Origin: Clostridia bacterium
Lineage (GTDB): Bacteria; Bacillota; Clostridia; TANB77; CAG-508
DNA length: 64,000 nt
Assembly: GCA_017470645.1 (NCBI GenBank)
Contig: JAFUYJ010000026.1
Coordinates: 1 to 64,000, forward strand
Direction of reading: 5' to 3'
Shown: piece after piece, positions 34,501-42,759 of the stretch
How positions within the stretch are numbered: the first letter of the stretch is position 1
How the letters are laid out: each line of letters begins with the position of its first letter
Program-made: the position numbers and the translations under genes
Notes under the pieces: generated by a model
Told to the model about the DNA's origin: nothing
Database searches by the model: none
The model's input: only the letters and a program-made list of their open reading frames with translations

Positions 34501-36025
34501 GAACAGAGTCGACTTCATAAATGAGGTATGGGATGTGGTAGGAGTTCAATGCAAGAGAAAACATTTAACATTCGATACTGTAGTAGAGACAGAAAACGCT
34601 GATGAAGAACATGCATCAGATGCGCAATTAATGGCAATTACAGGACTTCAATTATTGAAGAACATGGATACGGAAGATGCAGACTATATATACAGAGACT
34701 TAAAAGAAATGTTGATTGAGCTTGCATACTACACAGAAGCTGAATTTGATTACCTAGATACCGATAAACTAGAATGGTTTATACCAGACTATCAACCTGA
34801 AGTATGGCCACAAAACTCAGATAATGAAATATTAGATTTTGCAGCGATATTATATCCAAAAGAAGAAAAAGATGAAAATGATGATACAGAACCAACTGAA
34901 GAAGAAGAATTTAGACAAACCATGGGATTAAGTATAGATAAGTCACAAGGATTTGACCCAGATTTACAAGTAATAGCACCAGGAGATTGTATTATTCTAA
35001 GTGCTGAAGAAAACGAAATAGAAATAGAATTTAGAGCAGATGAACAACCTGAAATAGCAGTTTTAGATAAATATACAATGATAATTGAAGGTATAAACAT
35101 TGAAGATGGAATAACAATTATAGATGAAGACGAAAACGAAACTAATATTAGTTATGAAAGTGCAATAAAAAACAAAACAAGAATTCCTGTGCATTCAGTT
35201 ATAGGTAAAACAGGAAAAGATGAAATAAAAGTATACTTATTAAATTCTAAGGGTGGAATTATAAGCAATGTTGACCATTATATGGCTCCAGAAGTTGCAA
35301 CAGTTAGCACACAGTCAGATAGTTTTTCAATAACTGGAACAGTGTTAACTAAGGATGAATTTACAAATTGTTGTTTATCATATATGAGCTCAAGAGGTAT
35401 TAATAATAGTGATTTTTCAGAAACTAATTTAAGAAAGTTTTATGAAATTTGTGTAAGTTCAGGGGTGAACCCAGAATTTGCTTTTGTAACAGCAATAGCC
35501 GAAAGTGGATTAACAGCAGGGGAAGCAACAAGTACACATAATTATTGGGGATTAGATACTCCAAATGGAAGCTCAGTTCCATCACTTGGAACAATGCTTG
35601 AAACATTACAAAAATACTGTGATAGACTTGTAGAATATCAAGATCCAACAAGTAGTTTTTACACAATGATTATGGCAAAATATGAAGAGCGTGCAGCGTG
35701 TACAGAAAATGGAGGCTGCAATCCAAATGGATATGGTAAACCAGATACTTTACAAGGATTACAAAGTATATATTCATACGTAGGTGATCACGTAGAGGGT
35801 GGCTCAGGAACTGGAGGATATTACTATTTAGACCCTGGTGTTGCAGGCTTTACAGGAGTATATAGCACTCATCAAGAATTCCTTACAAAATGTAAAAATA
35901 ACCACCCATATGGAAGTAAAGCGTCAATATGGGAACAAGCTCAATATACGGCATACCAGGTTGAAAGTAAAGTTGAAAAAGCTAAAGAGATTTTTGGAGA
36001 AAACGCAGGGAAAGCGATACATTAA
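31523..36025 (+). CDS. Giant membrane-anchored T4SS-locus protein with C-terminal lysozyme-like domain, 1500 aa
   Basis: An N-terminal cytoplasmic segment (1-78, acidic then Ala/Arg-rich), one membrane helix (about 79-103) and roughly 1400 residues outside. The long middle is acidic with no domain I recognise. The last 220 residues contain FVTAIAESGLTAGEA, STHNYWGLDTPNGSSVP and a final SIWEQAQYTAYQVE, matching glucosaminidase/transglycosylase-type lysozyme-like domains; Glu in AIAES is the probable catalytic residue. It would act as the VirB1-like wall hydrolase and perhaps also as a periplasm-spanning scaffold. AAGGAGGTG precedes the ATG. It is the largest gene of the locus. Confidence 0.8.
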   Translation: MPNTNQPDNQDNLDEVQEDELRRQPEERSAAEQAARQAAGDAVRAGRDKLVQRISATKVGQAIKSAFTATKGFLAGHLVPVIVIVFLIIVIIGFVGYFMYMPSLIRGKFAEFSGKLMEVFYGDNHRLTVKSIDEEKRIELLQYLNDMGLDVVGYGFAPGVKFEEDGEGKEVIKEYTTHLMTGEEHDSNDSDIEDAKGDLLYYYLMAGERAYTINDDGLDGTLEKLYRLNPGYLLTSKALELLFGQDDAFKGMINITGDEGFDGVEVEIDRENQDLIITKNKNLVDEYEYAFSMGDWTGRYGTPVEFSLALHLATMSSGMMRELITNPNLQTAVSIGLDEVECNINFRFNVKNPDGSVRELMLPFNDPNGNQYALRDKIANNETISEDDISIEGLYYVYKGLEVFKYQVITNTEKLLQRGEDYNSIGIGNISRHLETMEALTGSRDIAVQVGNVDYEQTSSDGKTEYDGDEIVIPVYYRKDDGFSKSTVTANSGAYICQYDKEGERPDESTGKLNASTIPETNQIVNLQYEEVKDQENGENENYFMYKLKNDVEGNDFSDSYEYIPKADKYKLTRDDGSQFDSADVTVYRIRGLETFFGEHTLDTNDIVYLTSHKEAYDAMLEEIDWFISLAIWSNGWDMSEFNYNTSMDNLNQFYASEDSNRNISTVSYYRNLFDQAISGQGDVSLADVYNQLIADYETIKNKSIPVESTQSEVESRLKKLDYEVFTDKVVYFIYEQFNDKMDESGSVVKYVQPYIKSVVKHWFKDVDFMADGVYSESDAAIELAFPAETELPEEVEAVTVLTPKNGGRVSTQMDEPYVIKGDTVLRDGKIVDDHNTSIKDAVNKTADVSDYNWGDGYRTTKKIFTQGFYYTFDGTADTARSIYFQEELENASYGEIIEFSVSNGRIVKAQRNPQREIIGMDMIFDKNAITIYYEGEDEEELKLYESDNENIRRYSDAKKTNLKVPVKKYIIVYNNSNLEYLSPADNDYQTVKNRVDFINEVWDVVGVQCKRKHLTFDTVVETENADEEHASDAQLMAITGLQLLKNMDTEDADYIYRDLKEMLIELAYYTEAEFDYLDTDKLEWFIPDYQPEVWPQNSDNEILDFAAILYPKEEKDENDDTEPTEEEEFRQTMGLSIDKSQGFDPDLQVIAPGDCIILSAEENEIEIEFRADEQPEIAVLDKYTMIIEGINIEDGITIIDEDENETNISYESAIKNKTRIPVHSVIGKTGKDEIKVYLLNSKGGIISNVDHYMAPEVATVSTQSDSFSITGTVLTKDEFTNCCLSYMSSRGINNSDFSETNLRKFYEICVSSGVNPEFAFVTAIAESGLTAGEATSTHNYWGLDTPNGSSVPSLGTMLETLQKYCDRLVEYQDPTSSFYTMIMAKYEERAACTENGGCNPNGYGKPDTLQGLQSIYSYVGDHVEGGSGTGGYYYLDPGVAGFTGVYSTHQEFLTKCKNNHPYGSKASIWEQAQYTAYQVESKVEKAKEIFGENAGKAIH

Positions 36026-36059
36026 GTCAAGCTAACTAAACTTGGGAGGTATAATTTAT

Positions 36060-36629
36060 ATGAAAAATAGAAGACTAATTTTTATTATAGCTATAATAGT
36101 ATTAATTTTAATAAGCCTCGTAACTGCATATAATATAATAGTTTCAAAGACTCAAAGAACAGAGGTAGAGAAATATTTAAATTATATTAATTCCGAAGAA
36201 ATCGGAGAAGAAGTAAAAACACCAAAAATGATGCATGTTGTATTAGCTGCATATAAGGGCAACGTAAAAGATTTATCAATTGTAAAATCAATTACATACT
36301 TCAAAACCAACATAATACCAGAAATTCAAGAAAACACAAAAAATCATATATCAAAATCAATGTATTATAAATGGCATAAAAAACAATTAAAACAACAAAT
36401 AGGAATAAGTAATAAACAGGAATACAATCTGTTGGTTGAGAAATGTAACATACTAACAAGTACAGACAACATTGATTACATGAAATTTGATACAGACACA
36501 ATAAAAATTGATTCAAATGGGTTAGATGTAGTATTACGTGTAAAGTGTAAAGATAGTGCAGAAGTAAAATTTAATGTGAGAATATTAAAGAAAGCCAATG
36601 AAAGCCAAACATCAATATATATAAAATAA
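36060..36629 (+). CDS. Hypothetical anchored protein of the T4SS-like locus, 189 aa
   Basis: Not recognised. One N-terminal membrane helix (about 6-25) and a Lys-rich outer domain of about 160 residues with a helical middle and a beta-rich end (DVVLRVKCKDSAEVKFNVRIL). GGGAGG lies 11 nt before the ATG; the longer frame from 36042 begins inside that ribosome site. It sits 34 nt after the giant lysozyme-domain gene and 17 nt before the next. By position it is an accessory part of the envelope complex. Confidence 0.65.
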   Translation: MKNRRLIFIIAIIVLILISLVTAYNIIVSKTQRTEVEKYLNYINSEEIGEEVKTPKMMHVVLAAYKGNVKDLSIVKSITYFKTNIIPEIQENTKNHISKSMYYKWHKKQLKQQIGISNKQEYNLLVEKCNILTSTDNIDYMKFDTDTIKIDSNGLDVVLRVKCKDSAEVKFNVRILKKANESQTSIYIK

Positions 36630-36646
36630 AAGTAAAGGGTGTCGCC

Positions 36647-37300
36647 ATGAGCAAGGTTAAGAGTGATATAAGAATTAAAGATTTAAAATGGTTAATTATA
36701 ATAATACTGATAACATTAGTATTATTAGTAATATATCTAAAAGAATATGCCATAAATGCTAAAATAGAAAACGAAGCAATAATTAACACAAAAAATGAAA
36801 CTCAGCAAGCTAGCCAACAAGAAAATAAAACATCCCAGGTCGAAATACAAAGAACAGATGAAGATGTGGTAAAGTATCTGTCTGGACTAGATGAAAGAAG
36901 TAGAATGGAATACTATTGTGGTGAATACTTAAAGCATATAAAATACAAAGAATATGAGGATGCATATAATTTATTGTATCCTGAGTTCAAAGAAAACTAC
37001 TTCCCAACATTAGAAAAATTCGAAGAATATGTAAAAAATTATTACCCTAAATTTTTTGCTGTTCAATATGATGATATTGACAGGCAAGGAGATATTTATA
37101 TCATCAGATTAAAAATTGTAGATGCAACAAATTCGTCAAAAGACAGCAATAATGCAGAAAGCAGCAAAGACAACATACAAAGAATGGTAATTCGCGAAAA
37201 TGGATTTAATGATTTTGTAATGTCATTTCAAGTTAACAATATAGATGAAAATAACGTAGATAATAGCACAAGAACTGATAATATAGAAAACAACAATTAA
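36647..37300 (+). CDS. Anchored NTF2/VirB8-like-sized protein A, 217 aa
   Basis: A cytoplasmic head, one membrane helix (about 16-37), a Gln/Asn-rich linker and an outer domain (about 75-200). The segment YEDAYNLLYPEFKENYFPTL (about 104-123) closely matches YEKAYELISEDCKKNYYPTL in the next gene, so the two are paralogues. A single N-terminal helix plus a small NTF2-like domain is the plan of VirB8/TcpC scaffold proteins, a suggestive but unproven match. The C-terminus is low-complexity Asn/Asp. AAGGGTG precedes the ATG. Confidence 0.65.
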   Translation: MSKVKSDIRIKDLKWLIIIILITLVLLVIYLKEYAINAKIENEAIINTKNETQQASQQENKTSQVEIQRTDEDVVKYLSGLDERSRMEYYCGEYLKHIKYKEYEDAYNLLYPEFKENYFPTLEKFEEYVKNYYPKFFAVQYDDIDRQGDIYIIRLKIVDATNSSKDSNNAESSKDNIQRMVIRENGFNDFVMSFQVNNIDENNVDNSTRTDNIENNN

Positions 37301-37331
37301 ATAAAACTTATAATAAAGAGGAGTATATGAG

Positions 37332-38315
37332 ATGAGTAATAGAAGCGATTTTCAAGTTAAAATTATAAATTTCTGGAAAAAACATAAAAAAAAGATTTTT
37401 ATAATAATTGTAATTTGGTTAATAATTATAGTTATTAACCAAATTCTAAAGCACAGAAAACCAGCTGAAAAACAGCCATCTACAACATATACTCCTCATA
37501 CTACTGTTATGGGCGATGGTGATGAAGAAGTACCTGAACAATATCAAAAGCCTATTGAAGAGTACATTGATAAATACTTCAATTACTGTAACAATGGGGA
37601 ATATGAAAAAGCGTATGAACTTATTTCAGAGGATTGCAAAAAGAACTATTATCCAACATTAGAAAGTTTTAAAGGATATGTAGATGAAATCTTCAAAGGA
37701 AAAAAGAAAATTTATAACATACAAAGTTATTCAATAGTTGATGACAAATACACATATAATATCCGAATATTAGATGATATACTTGCAAACGGTACATCAG
37801 AATCATTTGAATTAGGTGGAAAAACATACGAAAATGGATATTATTATTACGAAGAAAAGCTAATATTCACAGAAGAAAATGGAGAGCTTAAACTATCAAT
37901 ACAATATATCGATGATTCAGAACCTAACATTATAGTAGAGGATGAAAATTTTACTGTTAGAATTACCAAGAAAGTAGCAGATTATGAGTCAGAAACATAT
38001 ACAGTTCAAATAGATAACAAAACAGACAATTATATTGTAATCTCTGATGGAAAGCAAAAAGATGAAATAACAATGAACTATAACGGAAGAGAAAAGAACT
38101 TGAAGAATAAAATCGCTAATTTATATATAAGACCACATTCATTTGCTGTAAGAGAATTCACATTTGAAAATTACTTTGATGAAGGACGTACGGCAGACAC
38201 GCTTAAGTTCAACGCGGTAAGAGTTTTAAAGAATTATGATGTAGAAAAAGGAACAACTCAAGAAAATTTAGATGAAGCAGTACAACTTTATAGTTTTGAA
38301 ATAAATATGAAATAA
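37332..38315 (+). CDS. Anchored NTF2/VirB8-like-sized protein B, 327 aa
   Basis: A basic head, one membrane helix (about 20-38), then a domain sharing the YEKAYELISEDCKKNYYPTL motif with the previous protein, followed by a second beta-rich domain (about 200-327) with TVQIDNKTDNYIVISDG, which the other lacks. In Gram-positive conjugation TcpC also has two NTF2-like domains behind one helix; similarity here is by layout only. AGAGGAG lies 8 nt before the ATG. It ends the secretion locus and is followed by two different copies of the dispersed palindrome. Confidence 0.66.
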   Translation: MSNRSDFQVKIINFWKKHKKKIFIIIVIWLIIIVINQILKHRKPAEKQPSTTYTPHTTVMGDGDEEVPEQYQKPIEEYIDKYFNYCNNGEYEKAYELISEDCKKNYYPTLESFKGYVDEIFKGKKKIYNIQSYSIVDDKYTYNIRILDDILANGTSESFELGGKTYENGYYYYEEKLIFTEENGELKLSIQYIDDSEPNIIVEDENFTVRITKKVADYESETYTVQIDNKTDNYIVISDGKQKDEITMNYNGREKNLKNKIANLYIRPHSFAVREFTFENYFDEGRTADTLKFNAVRVLKNYDVEKGTTQENLDEAVQLYSFEINMK

Positions 38316-38320
38316 TGTGA

Positions 38321-38356
38321 GAAACTTTTGGGGACACTGACAAAAAGTTCCACCGA
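38321..38356 (+). repeat. Dispersed palindrome, left half only
   Basis: GAAACTTTTGGGGACACTG followed by ACAAAAAGTTCCAC, 5 nt after the last T4SS-locus gene, without its right arm. A complete copy of the second form begins 4 nt later. Confidence 0.8.
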
Positions 38357-38359
38357 GTT

Positions 38360-38429
38360 GATGTTTTGAGGGACACTGGTAAAAAACAGCATGAATGTGC
38401 TGTTTTTTACCAGTGTCCCTCAAAACATC
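38360..38429 (+). repeat. Dispersed palindrome, second form, 32-bp perfect arms
   Basis: Arms 38360-38391 and 38398-38429 are perfect reverse complements with a 6-nt loop. The sequence begins GATGTTTTGAGGGACACTGG and continues TAAAAAACAGCA. Confidence 0.92.
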
Positions 38430-38454
38430 GCCCTAAATTTCTCCCCACACCCAC

Positions 38455-38483
38455 TTGTAATTTTCCCAAAAAGATGATATAGT
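38455..38483 (+). promoter_or_regulatory. Promoter of the WG-repeat gene
   Basis: TTGTAA-17-TATAGT, 31 nt before the start codon. Confidence 0.5.
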
Positions 38484-38514
38484 AAAATAAATCAAAAATT
38501 GGAGGTAACACAGA

Positions 38515-40038
38515 ATGAGTAGAGGAAAAAGATATGAAGGCGACCAACAGCTAAACCTAAAAAAAGTTTTTGCAGTGGTGGCAGTTATTATAGTAATTGT
38601 TTTATTTGTAATAGGAATAAAGAAAATACTAAAAGCAGATAAAAACACAGTTGAAAGCAAAAATGTAGAATTAAACTACTTTACAATGGTAACAAACGGA
38701 AACTGGGGAGTAATTAATTCAAGCGGAGAAACAATATTAGAAGCAGCAAATAAAGAAATAATTCAAATTCCAAATAAAGCAAAAGCAGTGTTTATAACTA
38801 CAGAAACAAATTACAGCGACGGAACATCTACAACAAAAGTAGTAAACGAAAACAATCAAGAAATTTTTACAGGATATGAAAGCGTATCAACACTACAAAA
38901 TTATGATGAAAACAATACTTTATGGATTGAAGAAAACCTATTAAAAGTACAAAAAGACGGAAAATACGGATTAATAAATTTAGATGGAAAAGAAGTACTA
39001 CCATGTGAATATGACAGCATTGAAACATTAAAAGGAATTAAAAATAGTATAATCATAAAAAAAGAAAAATCATCAGGATTAGTAAATTCTAAAGGAGAAA
39101 TAGTAGTACCTGTAGAATATAAAACAATATCAGCAGTTAATGAAGACTATAAAAATGGATATATAGTAGAAAATGCAGAATCAAAATTTGGAATAATTAA
39201 TTCAGATGGAAAAAATGTATTAGAAATAAAATATGAAAAAATTGAAAATATCATAGACAACAATAAATACATTGTAAAAATAGACGGAACATGGGAAGTT
39301 ATCTCAGAAGATGGAAAAACATATCTAGAAGGTAAAGTATCAAACGTTACAGACATGAATAATGGTAATGTAATAATAATTGAAAACGGAAAATACGGAG
39401 TTATAAGCTTAGGAGAAGAACAAAAAATTCCTGCAGAATATGATAATTTAGTATATGCATTTGATAACAAATACATTGCACAAAAAGGTGGAAAATACGG
39501 AGTTATAAGCATAAACAATGAAACATTAATTGATTTTAAATATTCAGAAATTTTACACAACAAATCAACAGAATATTTAAAAGCAAAAAATGAAAATGAC
39601 ACATACGACTACATCTCGAAAACTCTAGTTACAAAATTCACACTATCAGATGCAAATGAAACATTTATAAAGGATAAATACATAAGCGTAAATGTTAAAG
39701 GTGAAACAAAATACTATGACTATCAATTAGAAGAGAAATCAAACAAAGATATATATACAGCTAACACATTATTTGTATATCAAGAAAACGGAAAATACGG
39801 TTACAAAAACAAAGACGGAAAAGTTATAGTAGAAGCAAAATATGATGATGCAAAAGAACAAAATGACTATGGTTTCGTAGCAGTAAAAAAGGACGGAAAA
39901 TGGGGAGCATTAGATCAATACGGAAAAATAGTTTCAGAAACAAAATATGATTTAGAAAACAATGAATCAATTGACTTTATTGGAAAATGGCATATCGGAT
40001 TTTCCAATGGTGCAGTTTATTATACTGATGCGGAATAG
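38515..40038 (+). CDS. Membrane-anchored WG-repeat (KWG) protein
   Basis: A short basic cytoplasmic head, one membrane helix (about 20-40) and about 460 residues made of WG (KWG) repeats, such as NGNWGVINSSGE, DGKYGLINLDGKEVLPCEYD and DGKWGALDQYGKIV, nine or ten units of 40-50 residues. WG repeats are beta-rich surface modules of unknown binding function. It has its own promoter (38455-38483) with GGAGG before the ATG. It sits just after the secretion locus on the same strand and could be a partner, though the palindrome block and promoter separate the two. The tatD gene converges on it. Confidence 0.88.
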   Translation: MSRGKRYEGDQQLNLKKVFAVVAVIIVIVLFVIGIKKILKADKNTVESKNVELNYFTMVTNGNWGVINSSGETILEAANKEIIQIPNKAKAVFITTETNYSDGTSTTKVVNENNQEIFTGYESVSTLQNYDENNTLWIEENLLKVQKDGKYGLINLDGKEVLPCEYDSIETLKGIKNSIIIKKEKSSGLVNSKGEIVVPVEYKTISAVNEDYKNGYIVENAESKFGIINSDGKNVLEIKYEKIENIIDNNKYIVKIDGTWEVISEDGKTYLEGKVSNVTDMNNGNVIIIENGKYGVISLGEEQKIPAEYDNLVYAFDNKYIAQKGGKYGVISINNETLIDFKYSEILHNKSTEYLKAKNENDTYDYISKTLVTKFTLSDANETFIKDKYISVNVKGETKYYDYQLEEKSNKDIYTANTLFVYQENGKYGYKNKDGKVIVEAKYDDAKEQNDYGFVAVKKDGKWGALDQYGKIVSETKYDLENNESIDFIGKWHIGFSNGAVYYTDAE

Positions 40039-40081
40039 GAAACTTATGGGGCGACTTTTTGTAAGTCGCCCCATAAGTTTC
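40039..40081. terminator. Palindrome shared by the convergent WG-repeat and tatD genes
   Basis: A perfect 19-bp inverted repeat (40039-40057 and 40063-40081) beginning GAAACTTATGGGGCGACTT, an outlying member of the palindrome family. It exactly fills the 43 nt between the two stop codons and may terminate both. Confidence 0.8.
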
Positions 40082-40927
40082 TTATTTAATAGCAAAAACA
40101 CGAAGAGCATTTTCATACGTACATTTAGCAATATCTTCAACAGAAACACCTTTAAATTCAGCCAACTTTTCTGCCACAAACTTCACATTTCGTGAATCAT
40201 TTCGCGTACCCCTTACAGGCTCAGGTGCTAAATAAGGGCTGTCTGTTTCAATCAACATTCTATCGAAAGGAACCATCTCAGCAACTTCTTTAGCATTCTT
40301 TGAATTTTTAAAAGTTACAGGTCCCGCAAATGAGATATAAAAACCAAGCTTTAGGGCTTCCTTTACCAACTCCACATTTAATGGACAACAATGAAAAACG
40401 CCAGGTTTTACAGTAGGACAAACATTTTTTAAAATATCTAAAGTATCCATAACTGCCTCTCTAGTATGAATAACTATTGGCAAATTTAGCTTGTTTGCAA
40501 GCTCAATCTGCTTAATAAATACACGTTTTTGAATTTCTCTGTTTAATTTATTCCAATGATAATCTAATCCAATCTCACCTATAGCTACAACTTTCTTATT
40601 TGAAACAGCAAGATTTTCAATTTCCTGTAACTGTTTATCCACAATTATTTCACAATCTGTGAATAACTTTTTTATCTCTTCGACAGTTTTACCTTCCAAA
40701 TCTTCATCTTGCACCTGACCTGGAATATCATTAGGGGAGATTCCAACAATTGTATAAATAAAGTTATACTTATTAGAAAGCTCAACTCCTTGAATCGATG
40801 ACTCCAAACTATATCCAGCACTGATTAATTTAGTAACACCTGAGTCATGTATACTCTTTATTATTTCATCTCTATCCTCATTAAATTTCTCATCATTATA
40901 ATGAGCATGATTATCAAATAGCTCCAT
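40082..40927 (-). CDS. tatD: TatD family metal-dependent hydrolase (DNase)
   Basis: A cytoplasmic TIM-barrel metal hydrolase of the amidohydrolase superfamily. Family members are 3'-5' DNases or D-aminoacyl-tRNA deacylase-like. The motif FDNHAHYND at the start, GEIGLDYHW (about 118-126), VIHTREA and LIETDSPYLAPEPVRG are all present, giving the full metal set. Length 281 is slightly long because of an insert near residues 68-105. AAAGGAG lies before the ATG. acpS lies 79 nt upstream on the same strand, probably in one transcript. Its stop codon directly abuts a palindrome shared with the convergent WG-repeat gene. Confidence 0.93.
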   Translation of the reverse strand: MELFDNHAHYNDEKFNEDRDEIIKSIHDSGVTKLISAGYSLESSIQGVELSNKYNFIYTIVGISPNDIPGQVQDEDLEGKTVEEIKKLFTDCEIIVDKQLQEIENLAVSNKKVVAIGEIGLDYHWNKLNREIQKRVFIKQIELANKLNLPIVIHTREAVMDTLDILKNVCPTVKPGVFHCCPLNVELVKEALKLGFYISFAGPVTFKNSKNAKEVAEMVPFDRMLIETDSPYLAPEPVRGTRNDSRNVKFVAEKLAEFKGVSVEDIAKCTYENALRVFAIK

Positions 40928-41006
40928 TTTTAATTTACTCCTTTATATAAATAACATTAAATTGTAGATTAGCCATGTTTTAAACTATAACCAGCAAGTA
41001 TTAACT

Positions 41007-41390
41007 TTATAATTTCTCACAAATGCAGTTAGCGACAGCCATTTTATCCACATGAGATATACTAATAGAAACGCTAAAACTATTTCCAATGATCTCTTCA
41101 AGCTTACCATGAAAGTAAGCAACAGGCCTTCCAACTTCATCGTTTAAAACTTCAATATCCTTCCATTCAATATCATATTTATTTGTCAATTGATTAGAAA
41201 CTGCTTTGAAAATAGCCTCTTTTGCAGCAAATTTACCAGCGTAAGATTGGAATTTTTGTACATTTTTTTTCTCACAATATTCTATTTCTCCTTGTGTAAA
41301 AACTCTTTCTAAAAATTTATCTCCAAAATTTTCAATACTTTTTTGTATTCTATCAACTTCAATAATATCTACACCTATTCCTACAATCAT
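41007..41390 (-). CDS. acpS: Holo-[acyl-carrier-protein] synthase (AcpS)
   Basis: AcpS transfers 4'-phosphopantetheine from CoA to a Ser of acyl carrier protein, switching on fatty acid synthesis. The protein starts GIGVDIIEVDRI with the Mg-binding Asp8, and KFAAKEAIFKA (about 53-63) holds the second metal ligand Glu. Length 127 is typical and it should form trimers. GGAAGG lies 8 nt before the ATG. It leads tatD on the minus strand and diverges from the acidic protein at 41623. Confidence 0.95.
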   Translation of the reverse strand: MIVGIGVDIIEVDRIQKSIENFGDKFLERVFTQGEIEYCEKKNVQKFQSYAGKFAAKEAIFKAVSNQLTNKYDIEWKDIEVLNDEVGRPVAYFHGKLEEIIGNSFSVSISISHVDKMAVANCICEKL

Positions 41391-41622
41391 TTAAAATACC
41401 TTCCTTTTTACAGTTCTAAAAGAAATATAACCGCTGTTAGCTAAAAAGTCAAGTATTTTATTGTGAACTATTGCTGAAATTTTGGCAACCCAAAAATATT
41501 TTCAAAAACTATTTTCTAAAAAGTACTTTAATGATATAATAGAAAAAAAGTTGGAAAATTAGGGAAATGAAACTTTCATAAGCTACCTAAAAAGTTCCAT
41601 CAGAAAAGGATGTTGAAGTAAT

Positions 41623-42672
41623 ATGGAGGAAGAATTATTAGGATTAATAGAAAAAGTATTAGAACTAATGGAAAATGATGAATGTAAATCATATGTATAC
41701 ACAAAAAACAGACTTCACATAATAGATAAAGAAGAAAATATTGATTTCGAAGCAAAACTAAGCAATAATAACTACTACTTCAAAGACAATATTAATAATA
41801 ATATGTATATATTTGTAAAAAAATACTTAAATAATAACACAACTGTCCAAAAAATTTTAATGGATAACGGAGAAGAGCAATTTTACTACTCATTTTTGGA
41901 AAGAGATACCTACTTAAAAATGGCTAGACTTATTAGAAAGCAAGGTAATGAATATTTAATTTGCGATAACTCAGATTTAATGAATAAAACAGATATGCAA
42001 TTACTTCAATATGCAGATCAAAACTTAAGTGCGCAAGGAAACATAGGCGAAGGCGAACCAGAGACTCCAAATAGAGATGAAACAAGAAAATTCATTATGG
42101 AACTACAACATGCACAAGAATATTTTGATATGCACAACAGCGATGAGGATTATCCAGACATTGATGATATTGATGACTATGAAAGTTATGAGAATGAAGA
42201 TGGAGATAGTTATGAATTAGATGAGGATGAGTTCTCAGCACTATTTGACGAAGAATTCGACGAGGACTTTAATGAAGAATATGACGAGGAATATGACGAA
42301 AATGATGAATTCCTCGACGGAGACTTAATTCAAGACGAACCAAATGCAATATCAGCAGCATTTGAAATCAAAACAATAGCAGAATATAAAAATGAAATAG
42401 ACGAACAAGTAAAACAATCAGCATCAAAGAGTCAAACAGACCAAAAAGAAGACTTAAACATTTTAATAGATTATTATAGACCATACAAACTAATGATAAA
42501 CGGAAGACCTGTAGAAGGAAGAGCAAAAATATTAATGGCAGGAGAATGCGATGTAATAGTGGAAGAAAAATATTTTGAATCTGTAATGATGAATGAAGGG
42601 GCAAGTAACTTGAAAATGACAATAGATGCAGTTCAAAAATTTTTAGAGGAAAACCAAGAATTGGATAAGTGA
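41623..42672 (+). CDS. Hypothetical acidic protein, 349 aa
   Basis: Not recognised. A soluble protein in three parts: an N-terminal folded part (1-125, with FYYSFLERDTYLKMARLIRKQ), a highly acidic middle (about 170-245, rich in Asp, Glu and Tyr), and a C-terminal small domain (about 285-345) with YRPYKLMINGRPVEGRAKIL. No signal peptide or membrane helix. The ribosome site is weak: AAAAGGA lies about 12 nt before the ATG. A palindrome of the dispersed family begins at the base after the stop. The acidic belt could bind cations or basic partners; nothing more can be said. Confidence 0.65.
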   Translation: MEEELLGLIEKVLELMENDECKSYVYTKNRLHIIDKEENIDFEAKLSNNNYYFKDNINNNMYIFVKKYLNNNTTVQKILMDNGEEQFYYSFLERDTYLKMARLIRKQGNEYLICDNSDLMNKTDMQLLQYADQNLSAQGNIGEGEPETPNRDETRKFIMELQHAQEYFDMHNSDEDYPDIDDIDDYESYENEDGDSYELDEDEFSALFDEEFDEDFNEEYDEEYDENDEFLDGDLIQDEPNAISAAFEIKTIAEYKNEIDEQVKQSASKSQTDQKEDLNILIDYYRPYKLMINGRPVEGRAKILMAGECDVIVEEKYFESVMMNEGASNLKMTIDAVQKFLEENQELDK

Positions 42673-42759
42673 TGTTTTTGGAGACGTGGAACTTTTGGGG
42701 ACACTGATAAAAAGTTTCACAAGATTGAAACTTTTTGTCAGTGTCCCCAAAAGTTCCAC
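42673..42759 (+). repeat. Dispersed palindrome, 34-bp arms
   Basis: Arms 42686-42719 and 42726-42759 pair with one G-U. The element core is GGAACTTTTGGGGACACTG; a GATGTTTTTGGAGACG fragment directly after the acidic gene stop precedes it. Confidence 0.9.

Noticed and set aside
25561-36025. Prophage tail and lysis module
   Set aside because: M23 and lysozyme-like domains occur in tail proteins, but here they sit with VirB4, PrgI and VirB6-like proteins and no capsid, portal or terminase gene is present.
18550-38315. Complete integrative conjugative element
   Set aside because: No relaxase, VirD4-type coupling protein, integrase, excisionase or flanking direct repeats are visible, and the base composition matches the flanks.
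41570-41612. Further copy of the dispersed palindrome before the acidic protein gene
   Set aside because: GAAACTTTCATAAG and AAAAAGTTCCATC resemble parts of the arms, but no GGGACACTG core or pairing partner is present.
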